From: Lachnospiraceae bacterium
GTDB taxonomy: Bacteria; Bacillota; Clostridia; Lachnospirales; Lachnospiraceae
Length of the DNA stretch: 35,565 nucleotides
NCBI GenBank assembly: GCA_009774625.1
Contig: VSOB01000034.1
Coordinates: forward strand, 1-35,565
Direction of reading: 5' to 3'
Within the stretch, counting starts at the first letter, position 1. Every line of letters starts with the position of its first letter. The notes under the pieces were generated by a model that ran no database searches, was not told where the DNA came from, and saw nothing but the letters and a program-made list of their open reading frames with translations. Positions 1 through 7,166 of the stretch are shown piece by piece. The position numbers were made by a program, and so were the translations under genes.

Positions 1-241
1 ATATGTTTATAAGATACATCATATGTCGGAACCGATGCGATATGGAAAGGACGGAAAAGGTTAATTATTTCTCCTTTACAGGAGAGGAAAGATGTGATAT
101 TTTAATTACATTCCATAAAAGAGCGAAAAGCCAACGGGGCACCATAGTTCTTCCGCAGCTTTTCGCCGTATCTTTCTTTTTTCGTTATGGATCAGTTCCG
201 TTCTGTCTATGTTCTATGGTTCTTTTGATCATTCCGGTTAT
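1..241. other. flanking intergenic segment, no gene supported
   Basis: This stretch lies downstream of the minus-strand aldo/keto reductase. The plus-strand reading frame that crosses it continues into that gene and has no ribosome binding site or recognisable protein signature, so I do not call it. The only clear structure is the inverted repeat at 123-166, listed separately. The first 100 bases are AT-rich and show nothing I can name. Confidence 0.5.
123..166 (-). terminator. candidate terminator for the typA-aldo/keto reductase unit
   Basis: A perfect 9-bp inverted repeat, GCGAAAAGC and GCTTTTCGC, is separated by a 26-nt loop. Read on the minus strand the second arm is followed by TCTTTTATGG, a short U-rich stretch. 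The plus-strand side is also T-rich (TCTTTCTTTTTTCG), so it could work in both directions. The loop is longer than in most intrinsic terminators, so confidence is moderate. Confidence 0.4.
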
Positions 242-1246
242 TCAGGACAGGCTTCCGGCTGTGATCCGGTCAATTTCTTTCAGTTCTTCTTCTGAAAATT
301 CACAGTGTCCCAATATACTCAGATTTTCCAGTATCTGTTCAGGTCTGGATGCACCGATCAGAACGCTTGTGATTTTTGCGTCTTTTAAAACCCAGCTCAG
401 CGCCATCTGAGCCAGTGTCTGGTCCCGCCGGGATGCCAGATGATTCAGCGCCTGTATTTTATTCAGAGTCACATCCGACAACACTTCTTTGTGCAGATAA
501 CGGCCGTCTTTTGCGATACGGCTGTCCTCAGGGATGCCATGCAGATACTTATCGGTAAGAAGTCCCTGGGCCAGCGGGCTGAAGGCGATGATGCCCTTTC
601 CTTCCCGGCAGGCCGTCTGCTTCAGTCCGTTTTCCTCTATGGTCCGGTCCAGGATAGAGTAGCGGTTCTGGTTGATCAGAAAAGGACAGTGCAGCTCCTG
701 CAGGATGGCCGATGCTTTCTGCATCGTGGGTCCATCGTAATTGGAAAGGCCGGCGTACAGGGCTTTCCCGCTTTTGACAGCCTGATCGAGAGCGCCCATC
801 GTTTCTTCCAGAGGGGTCTGGGGATCCATTCTGTGATGATAGAAGATATCCACATAGTCAAGTCCCATACGCATCAGGCTCTGATCCAGGCTGGCCAACA
901 GATATTTGCGGCTGCCCCAGTTGCCGTAAGGGCCGTCCCACATATCAAAGCCGGCTTTGGTGCTGATCAGCAGTTCGTCCCGATAGGGACGAAAGGCTTC
1001 TTTGAAAATCTGTCCGAAGTTCAGCTCGGCACGGCCATATTCCGGGCCGTAATTGTTGGCCAGATCGAAATGGGTGATGCCGTTGTCAAATGCAGTGAAG
1101 CACAGTTGCTTCATGATTCCGTAATCATTGTGGATACCGAAATTGTGCCAGAAGCCCAGAGAGAGAGTCGGCAGTTTCAGACCACTGTTGCCGCAGCGTA
1201 CATACTGCATGGCCTGATAACGGTTTTGAGCGGCGGTATAAGTCAT
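242..1246 (-). CDS. mgrA: aldo/keto reductase, L-glyceraldehyde-3-phosphate reductase (YghZ/MgrA) type
   Basis: A 334-residue NADPH-dependent reductase of the TIM-barrel aldo/keto reductase superfamily, expected in the cytosol. The N-terminal signature YVRCGNSGLKLP followed by LSLGFWHNFG is characteristic of the YghZ subfamily, which reduces L-glyceraldehyde 3-phosphate and methylglyoxal-like aldehydes. The catalytic tetrad is visible as D61, Y66 (FDLANNYG), K97 (STKAG) and H138 (FYHHRMD). The C-terminal cofactor-binding segment (SVLIGASRPEQILENL) is intact. The start at 1246 is chosen because AGGAGG at 1255-1260 lies 8 nt upstream; an in-frame ATG six codons earlier has no ribosome binding site. 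It lies 58 nt downstream of typA on the same strand with no terminator between them, so the two are probably cotranscribed. The family is clear; the substrate is inferred. Confidence 0.9.
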   Translation of the reverse strand: MTYTAAQNRYQAMQYVRCGNSGLKLPTLSLGFWHNFGIHNDYGIMKQLCFTAFDNGITHFDLANNYGPEYGRAELNFGQIFKEAFRPYRDELLISTKAGFDMWDGPYGNWGSRKYLLASLDQSLMRMGLDYVDIFYHHRMDPQTPLEETMGALDQAVKSGKALYAGLSNYDGPTMQKASAILQELHCPFLINQNRYSILDRTIEENGLKQTACREGKGIIAFSPLAQGLLTDKYLHGIPEDSRIAKDGRYLHKEVLSDVTLNKIQALNHLASRRDQTLAQMALSWVLKDAKITSVLIGASRPEQILENLSILGHCEFSEEELKEIDRITAGSLS

Positions 1247-1304
1247 AAAACAATCCTCCTGCATAGGTGTGAGTCATGGTGTCATTAGAAGTCAGCAAAG
1301 TGCA

Positions 1305-3140
1305 TTATCCCTGTTTTTTCATGGCAGAGCGTTTCCTCAGGGTAGGGTCCAGAATCTTCTTACGGATCCGCAGGCTGTCCGGTGTGATTTCCAGCAGTTC
1401 ATCCGTATCAATAAATTCCAACGCCTGCTCCAGGCTCAGGATCCTGGGCGGGGTCAGGCGGAGCGCTTCGTCCGCGCTGGAAGAGCGGGTATTGGTCAGA
1501 TGCTTTGTCTTACATACATTCAGTTCGATGTCCTCTCCCCGGCCATTCTGGCCGATCACCATACCGGCATATACCTTTTCCCCCGGCCCGATGAAGAGAG
1601 TACCCCGTTCCTGAGCATTGTAGAGGCCGTAGGTAATGGCTTCCCCCGCTTCAAAAGCTATCAGAGACCCCTGTTTCCTGTACTGAATGTCTCCCTTATA
1701 GGGGCCATAACCTGCAAAAACGGAATTCATAATGCCGTTCCCTTTTGTATCGGTCAGAAATTCACCCCGGTATCCGATCAGGCCCCTGGCAGGAATGGAA
1801 AATTCCAGACGGGTATAGCCGCCGGTCAGGGGTTTCATATTCAACAATTCCCCTTTTCGGATACTCAGTTTTTCAATGACAGTTCCGGAAAATTCTTCCG
1901 GCACATCCACATAGACCTGTTCCATAGGCTCCTGCTTTTTACCGTTTTCATCCAGATGATAGAGGACTTCCGCCTTGCTGACCGAAAATTCATAGCCTTC
2001 CCTGCGCATATTCTCAATCAGGACGGACAGGTGCAGCTCGCCCCGACCGGACACCTTAAAGCTCTCTGTGGTATCTGTTTCCTCCACCCGCAGGGAGACA
2101 TCCGTATTCAGCTCCCGCATCAGCCTGTCCCGCAGATGGCGGCTGGTAACATATTTGCCCTCCTGACCTGCCAGCGGGGAATCATTTACATTGAACTGCA
2201 TGGCAATGGTAGGTTCGGAAATTTTCTGGAAGGGAATGGGCTTTGGCTGTTCCGGGGAGCAGAGGGTATCTCCGATACGGATATCCGAAATGCCGGAAAT
2301 CGCCGTAATAGAGCCAAACTTCGCTTCCTTCACTTCCACTTTATTCAGACCGTCAAATTCATACAATTTGCTGATTTTGACTTTCTGCTGCTTGTCCGGT
2401 TCGTGGTGATTGACAATGACCACTTCCTGTCCCACACAGACAGAACCGTTGTCCACCTTTCCCACACCGATGCGTCCCACGTATTCATTGTAGTCAATCG
2501 TACTGATCAGCACCTGGGTCCCGGCATCCGGATCGCCTACCGGAGCAGGGATATAATTGAGAATGGTTTCAAAGAGAGGGCTCATATTGCCGTTTTCATT
2601 GTCCAGATCCAGCGTGGCAGTGCCCTCTTTGGCGGAAGCAAAGACAAAAGGGCAGTCAAGCTGTTTCTCGTTGGCTTCCAGATCAATAAACAGTTCCAGT
2701 ACTTCATCTATGATTTCTTCCGGACGTGCTTCCGGCCGGTCGATCTTGTTGATGCATACGATGACAGGATGATTTAATTCCAGCGCCTTTTTCAGTACGA
2801 AACGGGTCTGGGGCATAACGCCTTCAAAAGCGTCCACGACCAGGATCACGCCGTTTACCATTTTCAGGACACGCTCCACCTCCCCGCCGAAGTCTGCATG
2901 GCCGGGCGTGTCGATAATGTTGATTTTTGTACCTTTATACATAACAGCCGTATTTTTGGAAAGGATGGTGATGCCCCGTTCCCGTTCAATATCGCCGGAA
3001 TCCATAACACGTTCTGCCACTTCCTGGTTTTCCCGGAAAACGCCGCTTTGTTTCAGCAGCTCATCTACAAGGGTGGTTTTGCCATGATCCACATGGGCAA
3101 TGATAGCTACATTTCTTACATCATTTCTTGTCTGTTTCAT
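1305..3140 (-). CDS. typA: ribosome-associated GTPase TypA/BipA
   Basis: A 611-residue translational GTPase, the normal length for TypA/BipA. It binds the ribosome in an EF-G-like manner and supports 50S assembly and growth under stress or cold. The G domain shows G1 AHVDHGKTT at residues 15-23, the switch I segment RGITIL near 55-60, G3 DTPGHADF at 77-84, G4 NKID at 131-134 and G5 SAKEG. Domains II, III and the EF-G C-terminal-like fold follow, then the TypA-specific tail containing RGLIGYRGEFLTDTKG. The start at 3140 has AGGAGG a few nt upstream; a longer reading frame 24 codons upstream has no such site and crosses the promoter region. A good promoter lies at 3184-3212. It is transcribed divergently from the SSB-like gene. 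Confidence 0.97.
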   Translation of the reverse strand: MKQTRNDVRNVAIIAHVDHGKTTLVDELLKQSGVFRENQEVAERVMDSGDIERERGITILSKNTAVMYKGTKINIIDTPGHADFGGEVERVLKMVNGVILVVDAFEGVMPQTRFVLKKALELNHPVIVCINKIDRPEARPEEIIDEVLELFIDLEANEKQLDCPFVFASAKEGTATLDLDNENGNMSPLFETILNYIPAPVGDPDAGTQVLISTIDYNEYVGRIGVGKVDNGSVCVGQEVVIVNHHEPDKQQKVKISKLYEFDGLNKVEVKEAKFGSITAISGISDIRIGDTLCSPEQPKPIPFQKISEPTIAMQFNVNDSPLAGQEGKYVTSRHLRDRLMRELNTDVSLRVEETDTTESFKVSGRGELHLSVLIENMRREGYEFSVSKAEVLYHLDENGKKQEPMEQVYVDVPEEFSGTVIEKLSIRKGELLNMKPLTGGYTRLEFSIPARGLIGYRGEFLTDTKGNGIMNSVFAGYGPYKGDIQYRKQGSLIAFEAGEAITYGLYNAQERGTLFIGPGEKVYAGMVIGQNGRGEDIELNVCKTKHLTNTRSSSADEALRLTPPRILSLEQALEFIDTDELLEITPDSLRIRKKILDPTLRKRSAMKKQG

Positions 3141-3183
3141 AATCTCCTCCTGATGTCCCAGGGACATACTTATATATCCGCAC

Positions 3184-3212
3184 ATTATAGCATTACAGGA
3201 AAAAAGTTGCAA
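3184..3212 (-). promoter_or_regulatory. sigma-A promoter of typA
   Basis: Reading the minus strand, TTGCAA (3212-3207) is followed after exactly 17 nt by a perfect TATAAT (3189-3184). The expected transcript start is about 35 nt upstream of the typA ATG. Confidence 0.75.
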
Positions 3213-3242
3213 GTATACGTAAAAGAAGCGGCAGCAAGGCTA

Positions 3243-3276
3243 CCGTCAGTCAGGCGGGTCTGACGCGAACTGACGG
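3243..3276. repeat. nested inverted repeat in the typA/ssb divergent spacer
   Basis: CCGTCAGT (3243-3250) and ACTGACGG (3269-3276) are perfect complements, and between them TCAG and CTGA can form an inner stem. A second small hairpin, CGACA and TGTCG, follows at 3281-3295. There is no T-run, so it does not look like an intrinsic terminator. It sits between the typA promoter and the ssb-like gene. The rest of the 3141-3394 spacer holds the typA promoter and an AT-rich stretch near 3335-3350 that may carry the ssb promoter, which I could not place with confidence. Confidence 0.5.
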
Positions 3277-3394
3277 CAGGCGACAGGCAGTGTCGAATCC
3301 TGCGATCAATAACGGTTCTAAGCTGTGAAATACATCATATATATAGTAGTACATTACTGGAAAAAATTCTTAAACGTAAGAAGGGAGAACAAAG

Positions 3395-4039
3395 ATGACA
3401 GATAAGGTAATTGAAAACAACCAGGTGACAATCATGGGTGAAGTGATTGGGGATTTTACATTCAGTCATGAAATATTCGGGGAAGGTTTCTATATGGTGG
3501 ATGTGGAAGTGGCCCGCCTCAGCGAATCTTACGATGTGATTCCGGTTATGGTATCGGAACGGCTGCTGGATGTAAGTGAGGACTACAAAGGCAGAAGTCT
3601 GTGTGTGACCGGACAGTTCCGTTCTTATAACAGACATGAGGAAAAGAAAAATAAGCTGGTGCTTTCCGTATTTGCCAGAGAAATCGAATTTATGGATGTG
3701 ATTGAGGAGAGTGCAAAGACCAATCAGATTTTTCTGGATGGTTATATCTGTAAGGAGCCGGTTTACCGGAAAACTCCTCTTGGCAGAGAAATTGCGGATT
3801 TACTGCTTGCGGTCAACAGACCCTATGGAAAATCCGATTACATACCTTGTATCTGCTGGGGCAGAAATGCCAGATATGTCAGCAGTTTTACCGTAGGCTC
3901 CAGATGCCTTGTCTGGGGCAGGATTCAGAGCAGAGAATATATGAAAAAGATATCGGAAGAGACGACAGAAAAACGCATTGCCTACGAAGTATCCGTAAGC
4001 AAACTGGAGCTGGCAGGAGAGGAAGAAGAGGAGGCGTAG
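3395..4039 (+). CDS. single-stranded DNA-binding-like protein with two tandem OB folds
   Basis: A 214-residue protein. The second half (about 107-205) has the SSB/PriB-type OB pattern: QIFLDGYICKEPVYRKTPLG, then ADLLLAVNRPYGKSDYIPC, CWGRNARYVSSF, GSRCLVWGRIQSREY. The first half (about 8-100) repeats a similar layout: NQVTIMGEVIGDFTFSHEI, then FYMVDVEVARLS, a V-x-V strand, and LCVTGQFRSYN. This implies an internal duplication, where ordinary SSB has one OB fold and an acidic flexible tail. The tail here is EEEEEA and lacks the DDDIPF-type tip used to recruit partners. AGGGAG lies 9 nt upstream of the ATG. The gene is divergent from typA. The ordinary replicative SSB is probably encoded elsewhere; the role here is inferred as an accessory ssDNA-binding protein. 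Confidence 0.75.
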   Translation: MTDKVIENNQVTIMGEVIGDFTFSHEIFGEGFYMVDVEVARLSESYDVIPVMVSERLLDVSEDYKGRSLCVTGQFRSYNRHEEKKNKLVLSVFAREIEFMDVIEESAKTNQIFLDGYICKEPVYRKTPLGREIADLLLAVNRPYGKSDYIPCICWGRNARYVSSFTVGSRCLVWGRIQSREYMKKISEETTEKRIAYEVSVSKLELAGEEEEEA

Positions 4040-4071
4040 CCGGACTGCGTATGATAAAAATCAGGAATGAC

Positions 4072-4100
4072 TTGCGTTCCACTGTTATCTGTGCTATGCT
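4072..4100 (+). promoter_or_regulatory. candidate promoter of the CobO-like gene
   Basis: TTGCGT (4072-4077) and TATGCT (4095-4100) are spaced 17 nt apart, with a TGC extension directly before the -10. It lies about 55 nt upstream of the start at 4156 and just after the SSB-like stop codon. Confidence 0.5.
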
Positions 4101-4155
4101 TCATGAAATACAGGCAATATGCAGCAGAGAAAGTGTCTGCTTACAGGAGGGATAC

Positions 4156-4644
4156 ATGGAGCAGGGAAAGATATGCATCTGCGTCGGCGAAGGACAGGAA
4201 ACGACCATGTCTGTGCTTGGAAAAGCGCTGCTGGCGGCCGATGAGGGAAAGCAGGTAATGGTGATCCGTTTTATGAAAGACAGAAGCCTGAAGGAAAGCG
4301 CCTTTCTGAAACGGCTGGAGCCGGAGGTCCGGTTTTTCAGATTTGAAAAGTACGAAGAGGAGTTTGGCGATTTGCCGTTGGAGCACCAGAGGGACGAGAT
4401 ACAGAACATCAAAAACGGTCTGCATTATGCCAGAAAGGTACTGCGCACAGGGGAATGTGATCTGCTGATACTGGACGGGGTACTGGGTCTTCTGGATCCG
4501 GGCATTATCACGGAGGAGGAAATGCTCTCTATTCTGAGCGAAAAGACAGAGGAAATGCAGGTGGTTCTCACCGGGATCAGACTGCATGATTCGATTGACA
4601 GGCTGGCGGATGAAGTGTGCCGGATTGATGTGGGCCGTCACTGA
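4156..4644 (+). CDS. CobA/CobO/BtuR-like P-loop protein with degenerate nucleotide-binding motifs
   Basis: A 162-residue protein with the length and overall pattern of ATP:corrinoid adenosyltransferases: an N-terminal glycine loop, GKALLAADEGKQVMVIRFMK, and the segment CDLLILDGVLGLLDPGIITEEEM near 101-123. Two active-site features are missing. The Walker A loop reads GEGQETT at 11-17, so the GK(T/S) lysine is replaced by glutamate and the loop is one residue short. The Walker B region reads LILDGVLG, where family members have LDEVLG, so the acidic residue at 108 is glycine. Adenosyltransferase activity is therefore doubtful, and no cobalamin gene is nearby. GGAGG 7 nt upstream fixes the start at 4156; an in-frame ATG at 4051 has no ribosome binding site. 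Family membership is likely; function is unknown. Confidence 0.7.
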   Translation: MEQGKICICVGEGQETTMSVLGKALLAADEGKQVMVIRFMKDRSLKESAFLKRLEPEVRFFRFEKYEEEFGDLPLEHQRDEIQNIKNGLHYARKVLRTGECDLLILDGVLGLLDPGIITEEEMLSILSEKTEEMQVVLTGIRLHDSIDRLADEVCRIDVGRH

Positions 4645-4673
4645 GGGCAGGACAATTTTAAGACATGACATCA

Positions 4674-4702
4674 TTGACAGCCGCGGAGTTGTCTGCTATG
4701 AT
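4674..4702 (+). promoter_or_regulatory. sigma-A promoter of the dapA leader
   Basis: A perfect TTGACA (4674-4679) is followed after 17 nt by TATGAT (4697-4702), with a TGC extension just upstream of the -10. Transcription would begin near 4709, a few nucleotides before the lysine riboswitch. Confidence 0.85.
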
Positions 4703-4719
4703 AAATATATTCACGAAAA

Positions 4720-4893
4720 GAAAGATAGAGGTTGCGTATTTCATAAGTAGCGTTTCTGATGTGTCAGGCACAGGTGAGGGGCAGTGAAAGGGGAATATGC
4801 CGAAAGATAGGATTTCCATGAAGATTTTATCTTGGGCATACATTTAAGAGATGTATGACTGTCATCTGATTGCAGATGGGGCGCTATCGTAAA
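4720..4893 (+). promoter_or_regulatory. lysine riboswitch (L box) controlling dapA
   Basis: The leader carries the conserved blocks of the lysine aptamer in the right order: AGAGGTTGCG near 4728, GTGAAAGGGGAATATGCCGA near 4786, TTGGGCAT near 4832, GATGTATGACTGTCA near 4851, and GGGGCGCTATCG near 4878. It lies between a strong promoter and an intrinsic terminator upstream of dapA, the first committed enzyme of lysine and diaminopimelate synthesis. Known lysine riboswitches of this layout act by transcription attenuation: lysine binding favours the terminator. The anti-terminator pairing was not worked out here. Confidence 0.93.
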
Positions 4894-4905
4894 GACAGAA
4901 GTTTG

Positions 4906-4942
4906 AGCTGGCTCATCTGTATGCTGTTGAGTCAGCTTTTTT
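4906..4942 (+). terminator. riboswitch-controlled terminator in the dapA leader
   Basis: AGCTGGCTCA (4906-4915) pairs with TGAGTCAGCT (4928-4937) over 10 bp with one G-U pair and a 12-nt loop, followed by a T-run to 4942. It lies 13 nt beyond the lysine aptamer, as expected for the expression platform. Confidence 0.9.
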
Positions 4943-4946
4943 CTCG

Positions 4947-4976
4947 TGACAGGAAATTCAAAAGAATTTCCTGTCA
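4947..4976. repeat. perfect 13-bp hairpin downstream of the dapA attenuator
   Basis: TGACAGGAAATTC and GAATTTCCTGTCA are perfect complements with an AAAA loop. There is no T-run after it. Two weaker inverted repeats follow before dapA: CACTGCG (4992-4998) with CGCAGTG (5038-5044), and CTGTC (5066-5070) with GACAG (5075-5079). The roughly 180 nt from the attenuator to dapA is thus unusually structured and contains no credible gene. Confidence 0.7.
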
Positions 4977-5126
4977 TAAGAACGTATATTGCACTGCGGC
5001 GAAACAGAGTTATATCGCTTTCGTGACCCGCTGCAGGCGCAGTGTCCTGGAAAGCAGGATTTTTTCTGTCGTATGACAGGTATCAGAGGTCAACAATGGG
5101 ATAACCAACATAAGGAGGTAAGGAAT

Positions 5127-6017
5127 ATGGCATTATTCAAAGGCGCAGGCGTAGCGATTGTCACACCGTTTCACCAGGACGGTTCGGTTAATTATGAAAG
5201 GTTTGCAGAGCTGCTGGAATATCAGATCGCCAATGGTACAGATGCGATCATTGTATGCGGGACGACAGGGGAGTCCTCCACCCTCAGCCATGAGGAGCAT
5301 CTGGATGTGATCCGGTACTGTGTAAAACAGGTGAACGGCAGGATTCCGGTCATCGGCGGCACAGGCTCCAACTGTACGGAAACGGCAGTGTATCTTTCCC
5401 AGGAGGCAGAAAAGGCCGGTGTGGACGGTCTGTTGGTAGTATCTCCTTATTATAATAAAGCGACGCAGAACGGCCTGTACTATCATTACAAAACCATTGC
5501 GGATTCTGTTTCTCTGCCGATGATTCTGTACAATGTGCCCAGCCGGACAGGGACAAACATTGCGCCGGAAACTGTGGTCAGACTTTGCTCAGATGTGGAA
5601 AATATTGTGGGTGTGAAAGAGGCTTCCGGCAATATCTCCCAGGTTGCCAAACTGATGTCTCTGGCGGACGGATGTGTGGAGCTGTACTCCGGCAATGACG
5701 ATCAGGTGGTTCCGCTGCTTGCTTTGGGCGGGCTTGGCGTGATTTCCGTGCTTTCCAATGTGGCGCCCAGACAGACCCATGATATGTGTGCCAGATTTTT
5801 TGAAGGAGACCTGGCAGGCAGCCTGAAGATTCAGTTGGATGCCATTCCTCTGGTGGATGCACTGTTTTGCGAAGTCAACCCGATTCCGGTAAAAATGGCG
5901 CTGAAGCTGCAGGGAAGAGACGAAGGGGTGCTCAGGATGCCTTTGTCTGAAATGGAGCCGGCAAATGTGGAGAGGCTGGAAAAAGCCATGAAAGAATTTG
6001 GCATTGGAAAAGGCTGA
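5127..6017 (+). CDS. dapA: 4-hydroxy-tetrahydrodipicolinate synthase
   Basis: A 296-residue TIM-barrel aldolase that condenses pyruvate with aspartate semialdehyde, the first step of the diaminopimelate and lysine branch. The Schiff-base lysine is K164 in VGVKEASG. The catalytic residues Y135 and R140 (ILYNVPSRTGTN) and the threonines of CGTTGES (45-51) are present, as is the YYNK motif. The length is typical. The start at 5127 is set by AAGGAGGT 7 nt upstream; the reading frame extends further 5' through the leader but has no ribosome binding site there. It is controlled by the lysine riboswitch and attenuator upstream. dapB lies about 1.15 kb downstream behind two small membrane protein genes with their own promoter, so dapA is probably monocistronic or only loosely coupled. 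Confidence 0.97.
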   Translation: MALFKGAGVAIVTPFHQDGSVNYERFAELLEYQIANGTDAIIVCGTTGESSTLSHEEHLDVIRYCVKQVNGRIPVIGGTGSNCTETAVYLSQEAEKAGVDGLLVVSPYYNKATQNGLYYHYKTIADSVSLPMILYNVPSRTGTNIAPETVVRLCSDVENIVGVKEASGNISQVAKLMSLADGCVELYSGNDDQVVPLLALGGLGVISVLSNVAPRQTHDMCARFFEGDLAGSLKIQLDAIPLVDALFCEVNPIPVKMALKLQGRDEGVLRMPLSEMEPANVERLEKAMKEFGIGKG

Positions 6018-6022
6018 ATATA

Positions 6023-6051
6023 TTGACAAAGCGGGCTGATTTTTGTAAAAT
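6023..6051 (+). promoter_or_regulatory. sigma-A promoter between dapA and the small membrane protein genes
   Basis: A perfect TTGACA (6023-6028) is followed after 17 nt by TAAAAT (6046-6051), beginning five bases after the dapA stop codon. It implies a separate transcription unit with a leader of about 115 nt before the gene at 6176. Confidence 0.75.
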
Positions 6052-6175
6052 AAGTAGAGTTTATACTGTATGCGGGACCAGACGGAAGGGAGTAAAGGGT
6101 TTTGCAGATACAGGGCGGGAAAGCAGTTTTTGCTTTGTACCGGAATTTAAAACGAGGAAAAGGAGAAAGAGTGAG

Positions 6176-6670
6176 ATGGCTAGTAATTCATGGACGATTT
6201 CTGACAGCAATGGAATGAGTCACACAATCAGATGCAAGACAAAAGCATTTGGCGGACCGGAAATTTCGGTGGATACGAACACTTACAGAGTGAAATCCAG
6301 CAATTGGTTTATCAATCTGGTGGATTATTCTGTAGATTTTCCGGGGGCTAATTGTCATGTGGTTATGATCGGTAATAAGAGCAGACTGGCAGTGAACGGG
6401 ACTTATCAGGATGACGGTTCCCAGTATGAACCTATGACAAGTATTCCTGCATGGGTATGGGTGCTGGTTGCAATCAGCGTGATCGGAGGCTGGTTCTTCG
6501 GCGGGCTTCTTTGTCTGGTGATCGGCGCTGCGCTGAGTACTGTGTACATATCTGCATCACTGCAGAAAAACAATACAAAGGTTATCATTGCGTTTGTTGG
6601 TTTCCTGGTAATTGCAGCAGTTTTCTTTGTGCTGAATATGCTGCTGGTAGGCGCTACAAGTATGATGTAA
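6176..6670 (+). CDS. membrane protein with an N-terminal beta-rich domain, function unknown
   Basis: A 164-residue protein. Residues 1-90 look like a soluble beta-sheet domain with regularly spaced strands: WTISDSNGMSHTIRCK, GPEISVDTNTYRV, WFINLVDYSVDFPG, CHVVMIG and SRLAVNGTYQDDGS. The repeating layout of strand, GxxIxVD, aromatic strand and xCxVxI reminds me of the FAIM1-type beta fold, but this is only a visual resemblance. The rest is hydrophobic: a long segment from about 93 to 130 that may span twice, and another helix at about 139-163. The start is supported by GGAGAAAG upstream of ATG 6176. It is followed after 24 nt by a DUF4190-like gene, so the two form a small membrane protein operon. 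I do not recognise a specific family. Confidence 0.6.
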   Translation: MASNSWTISDSNGMSHTIRCKTKAFGGPEISVDTNTYRVKSSNWFINLVDYSVDFPGANCHVVMIGNKSRLAVNGTYQDDGSQYEPMTSIPAWVWVLVAISVIGGWFFGGLLCLVIGAALSTVYISASLQKNNTKVIIAFVGFLVIAAVFFVLNMLLVGATSMM

Positions 6671-6694
6671 AATCGGACAGAGGTAATCTAATCT

Positions 6695-7042
6695 ATGAAC
6701 GAGAAAGAAAATTCCGGCCAGAACAATAACGGCGCAGGCTATAACAGCTATGCGCCCAACAGCTATAACGGTCCGGTGGTAGTCTCCAACGCGATTCCGG
6801 AAAAAAGCGGCGGAAAAGCAGTAGGCAGTCTTGTCTGCGGTATTATTTCCGTGCTGGGTTTCTGGTCTTTTGTCACATTTTTTGTTTCCATCGTCGGGAT
6901 TGTTCTGGGTATCATTAATATCGCACAGAAGAATCCGCAGAAGGGGATGGCGATTGCAGGTATTATTTTATCTGTGCTTGGGTTGTTGCTGACGGTAGCA
7001 TTTATTTTTATCTATGTTGTGCTGATCGCTGCCGCCATGTAA
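6695..7042 (+). CDS. DUF4190-type small membrane protein
   Basis: A 115-residue protein with an Asn/Tyr/Gly-rich cytoplasmic or exposed head (residues 1-35) and two hydrophobic segments: about 42-74 (VGSLVCGIISVLGFWSFV, running into VSIVGIVLGIINIA) and about 85-113. The pattern of an N-terminal low-complexity segment, then a glycine-rich hairpin with a basic loop AQKNPQKGMAIAGI, is typical of DUF4190 proteins, which have no established biochemical role. AGAGG lies upstream of the ATG. It is cotranscribed with the gene at 6176. A hairpin at 7068-7093 follows the stop. Confidence 0.65.
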   Translation: MNEKENSGQNNNGAGYNSYAPNSYNGPVVVSNAIPEKSGGKAVGSLVCGIISVLGFWSFVTFFVSIVGIVLGIINIAQKNPQKGMAIAGIILSVLGLLLTVAFIFIYVVLIAAAM

Positions 7043-7067
7043 AAACAATCAGGACTTGTATCAAAGG

Positions 7068-7093
7068 GTGCTCCGGTTTTTGTACCGGGGCAC
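7068..7093 (+). terminator. candidate terminator after the DUF4190-type gene
   Basis: GTGCTCCGGT (7068-7077) pairs with ACCGGGGCAC (7084-7093) over 10 bp with one G-U pair and a 6-nt loop. It is followed by ATTTCAATTGTTTG, only moderately U-rich, so some read-through into dapB is plausible. Confidence 0.6.
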
Positions 7094-7166
7094 ATTTCAA
7101 TTGTTTGTAACGACGGAAAGTTTGAGGGACGCTTTCTGTTGTATGTCAAAAAAAGGAGCTTGTGTT

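Noticed and set aside
1269..2777. 502-codon open frame on the plus strand opposite typA
   Set aside because: It is the complement of a well-supported typA gene, lacks a ribosome binding site and has no recognisable protein features.
3281..3310. tRNA-like TGTCGAATCCTGCGA segment
   Set aside because: It resembles a T-arm, but no acceptor, D or anticodon stems can be placed around it.
4720..4942. T-box leader in front of dapA
   Set aside because: No T-box AGGGTGG-type sequence or specifier loop is seen, and the conserved lysine riboswitch blocks account for the leader.
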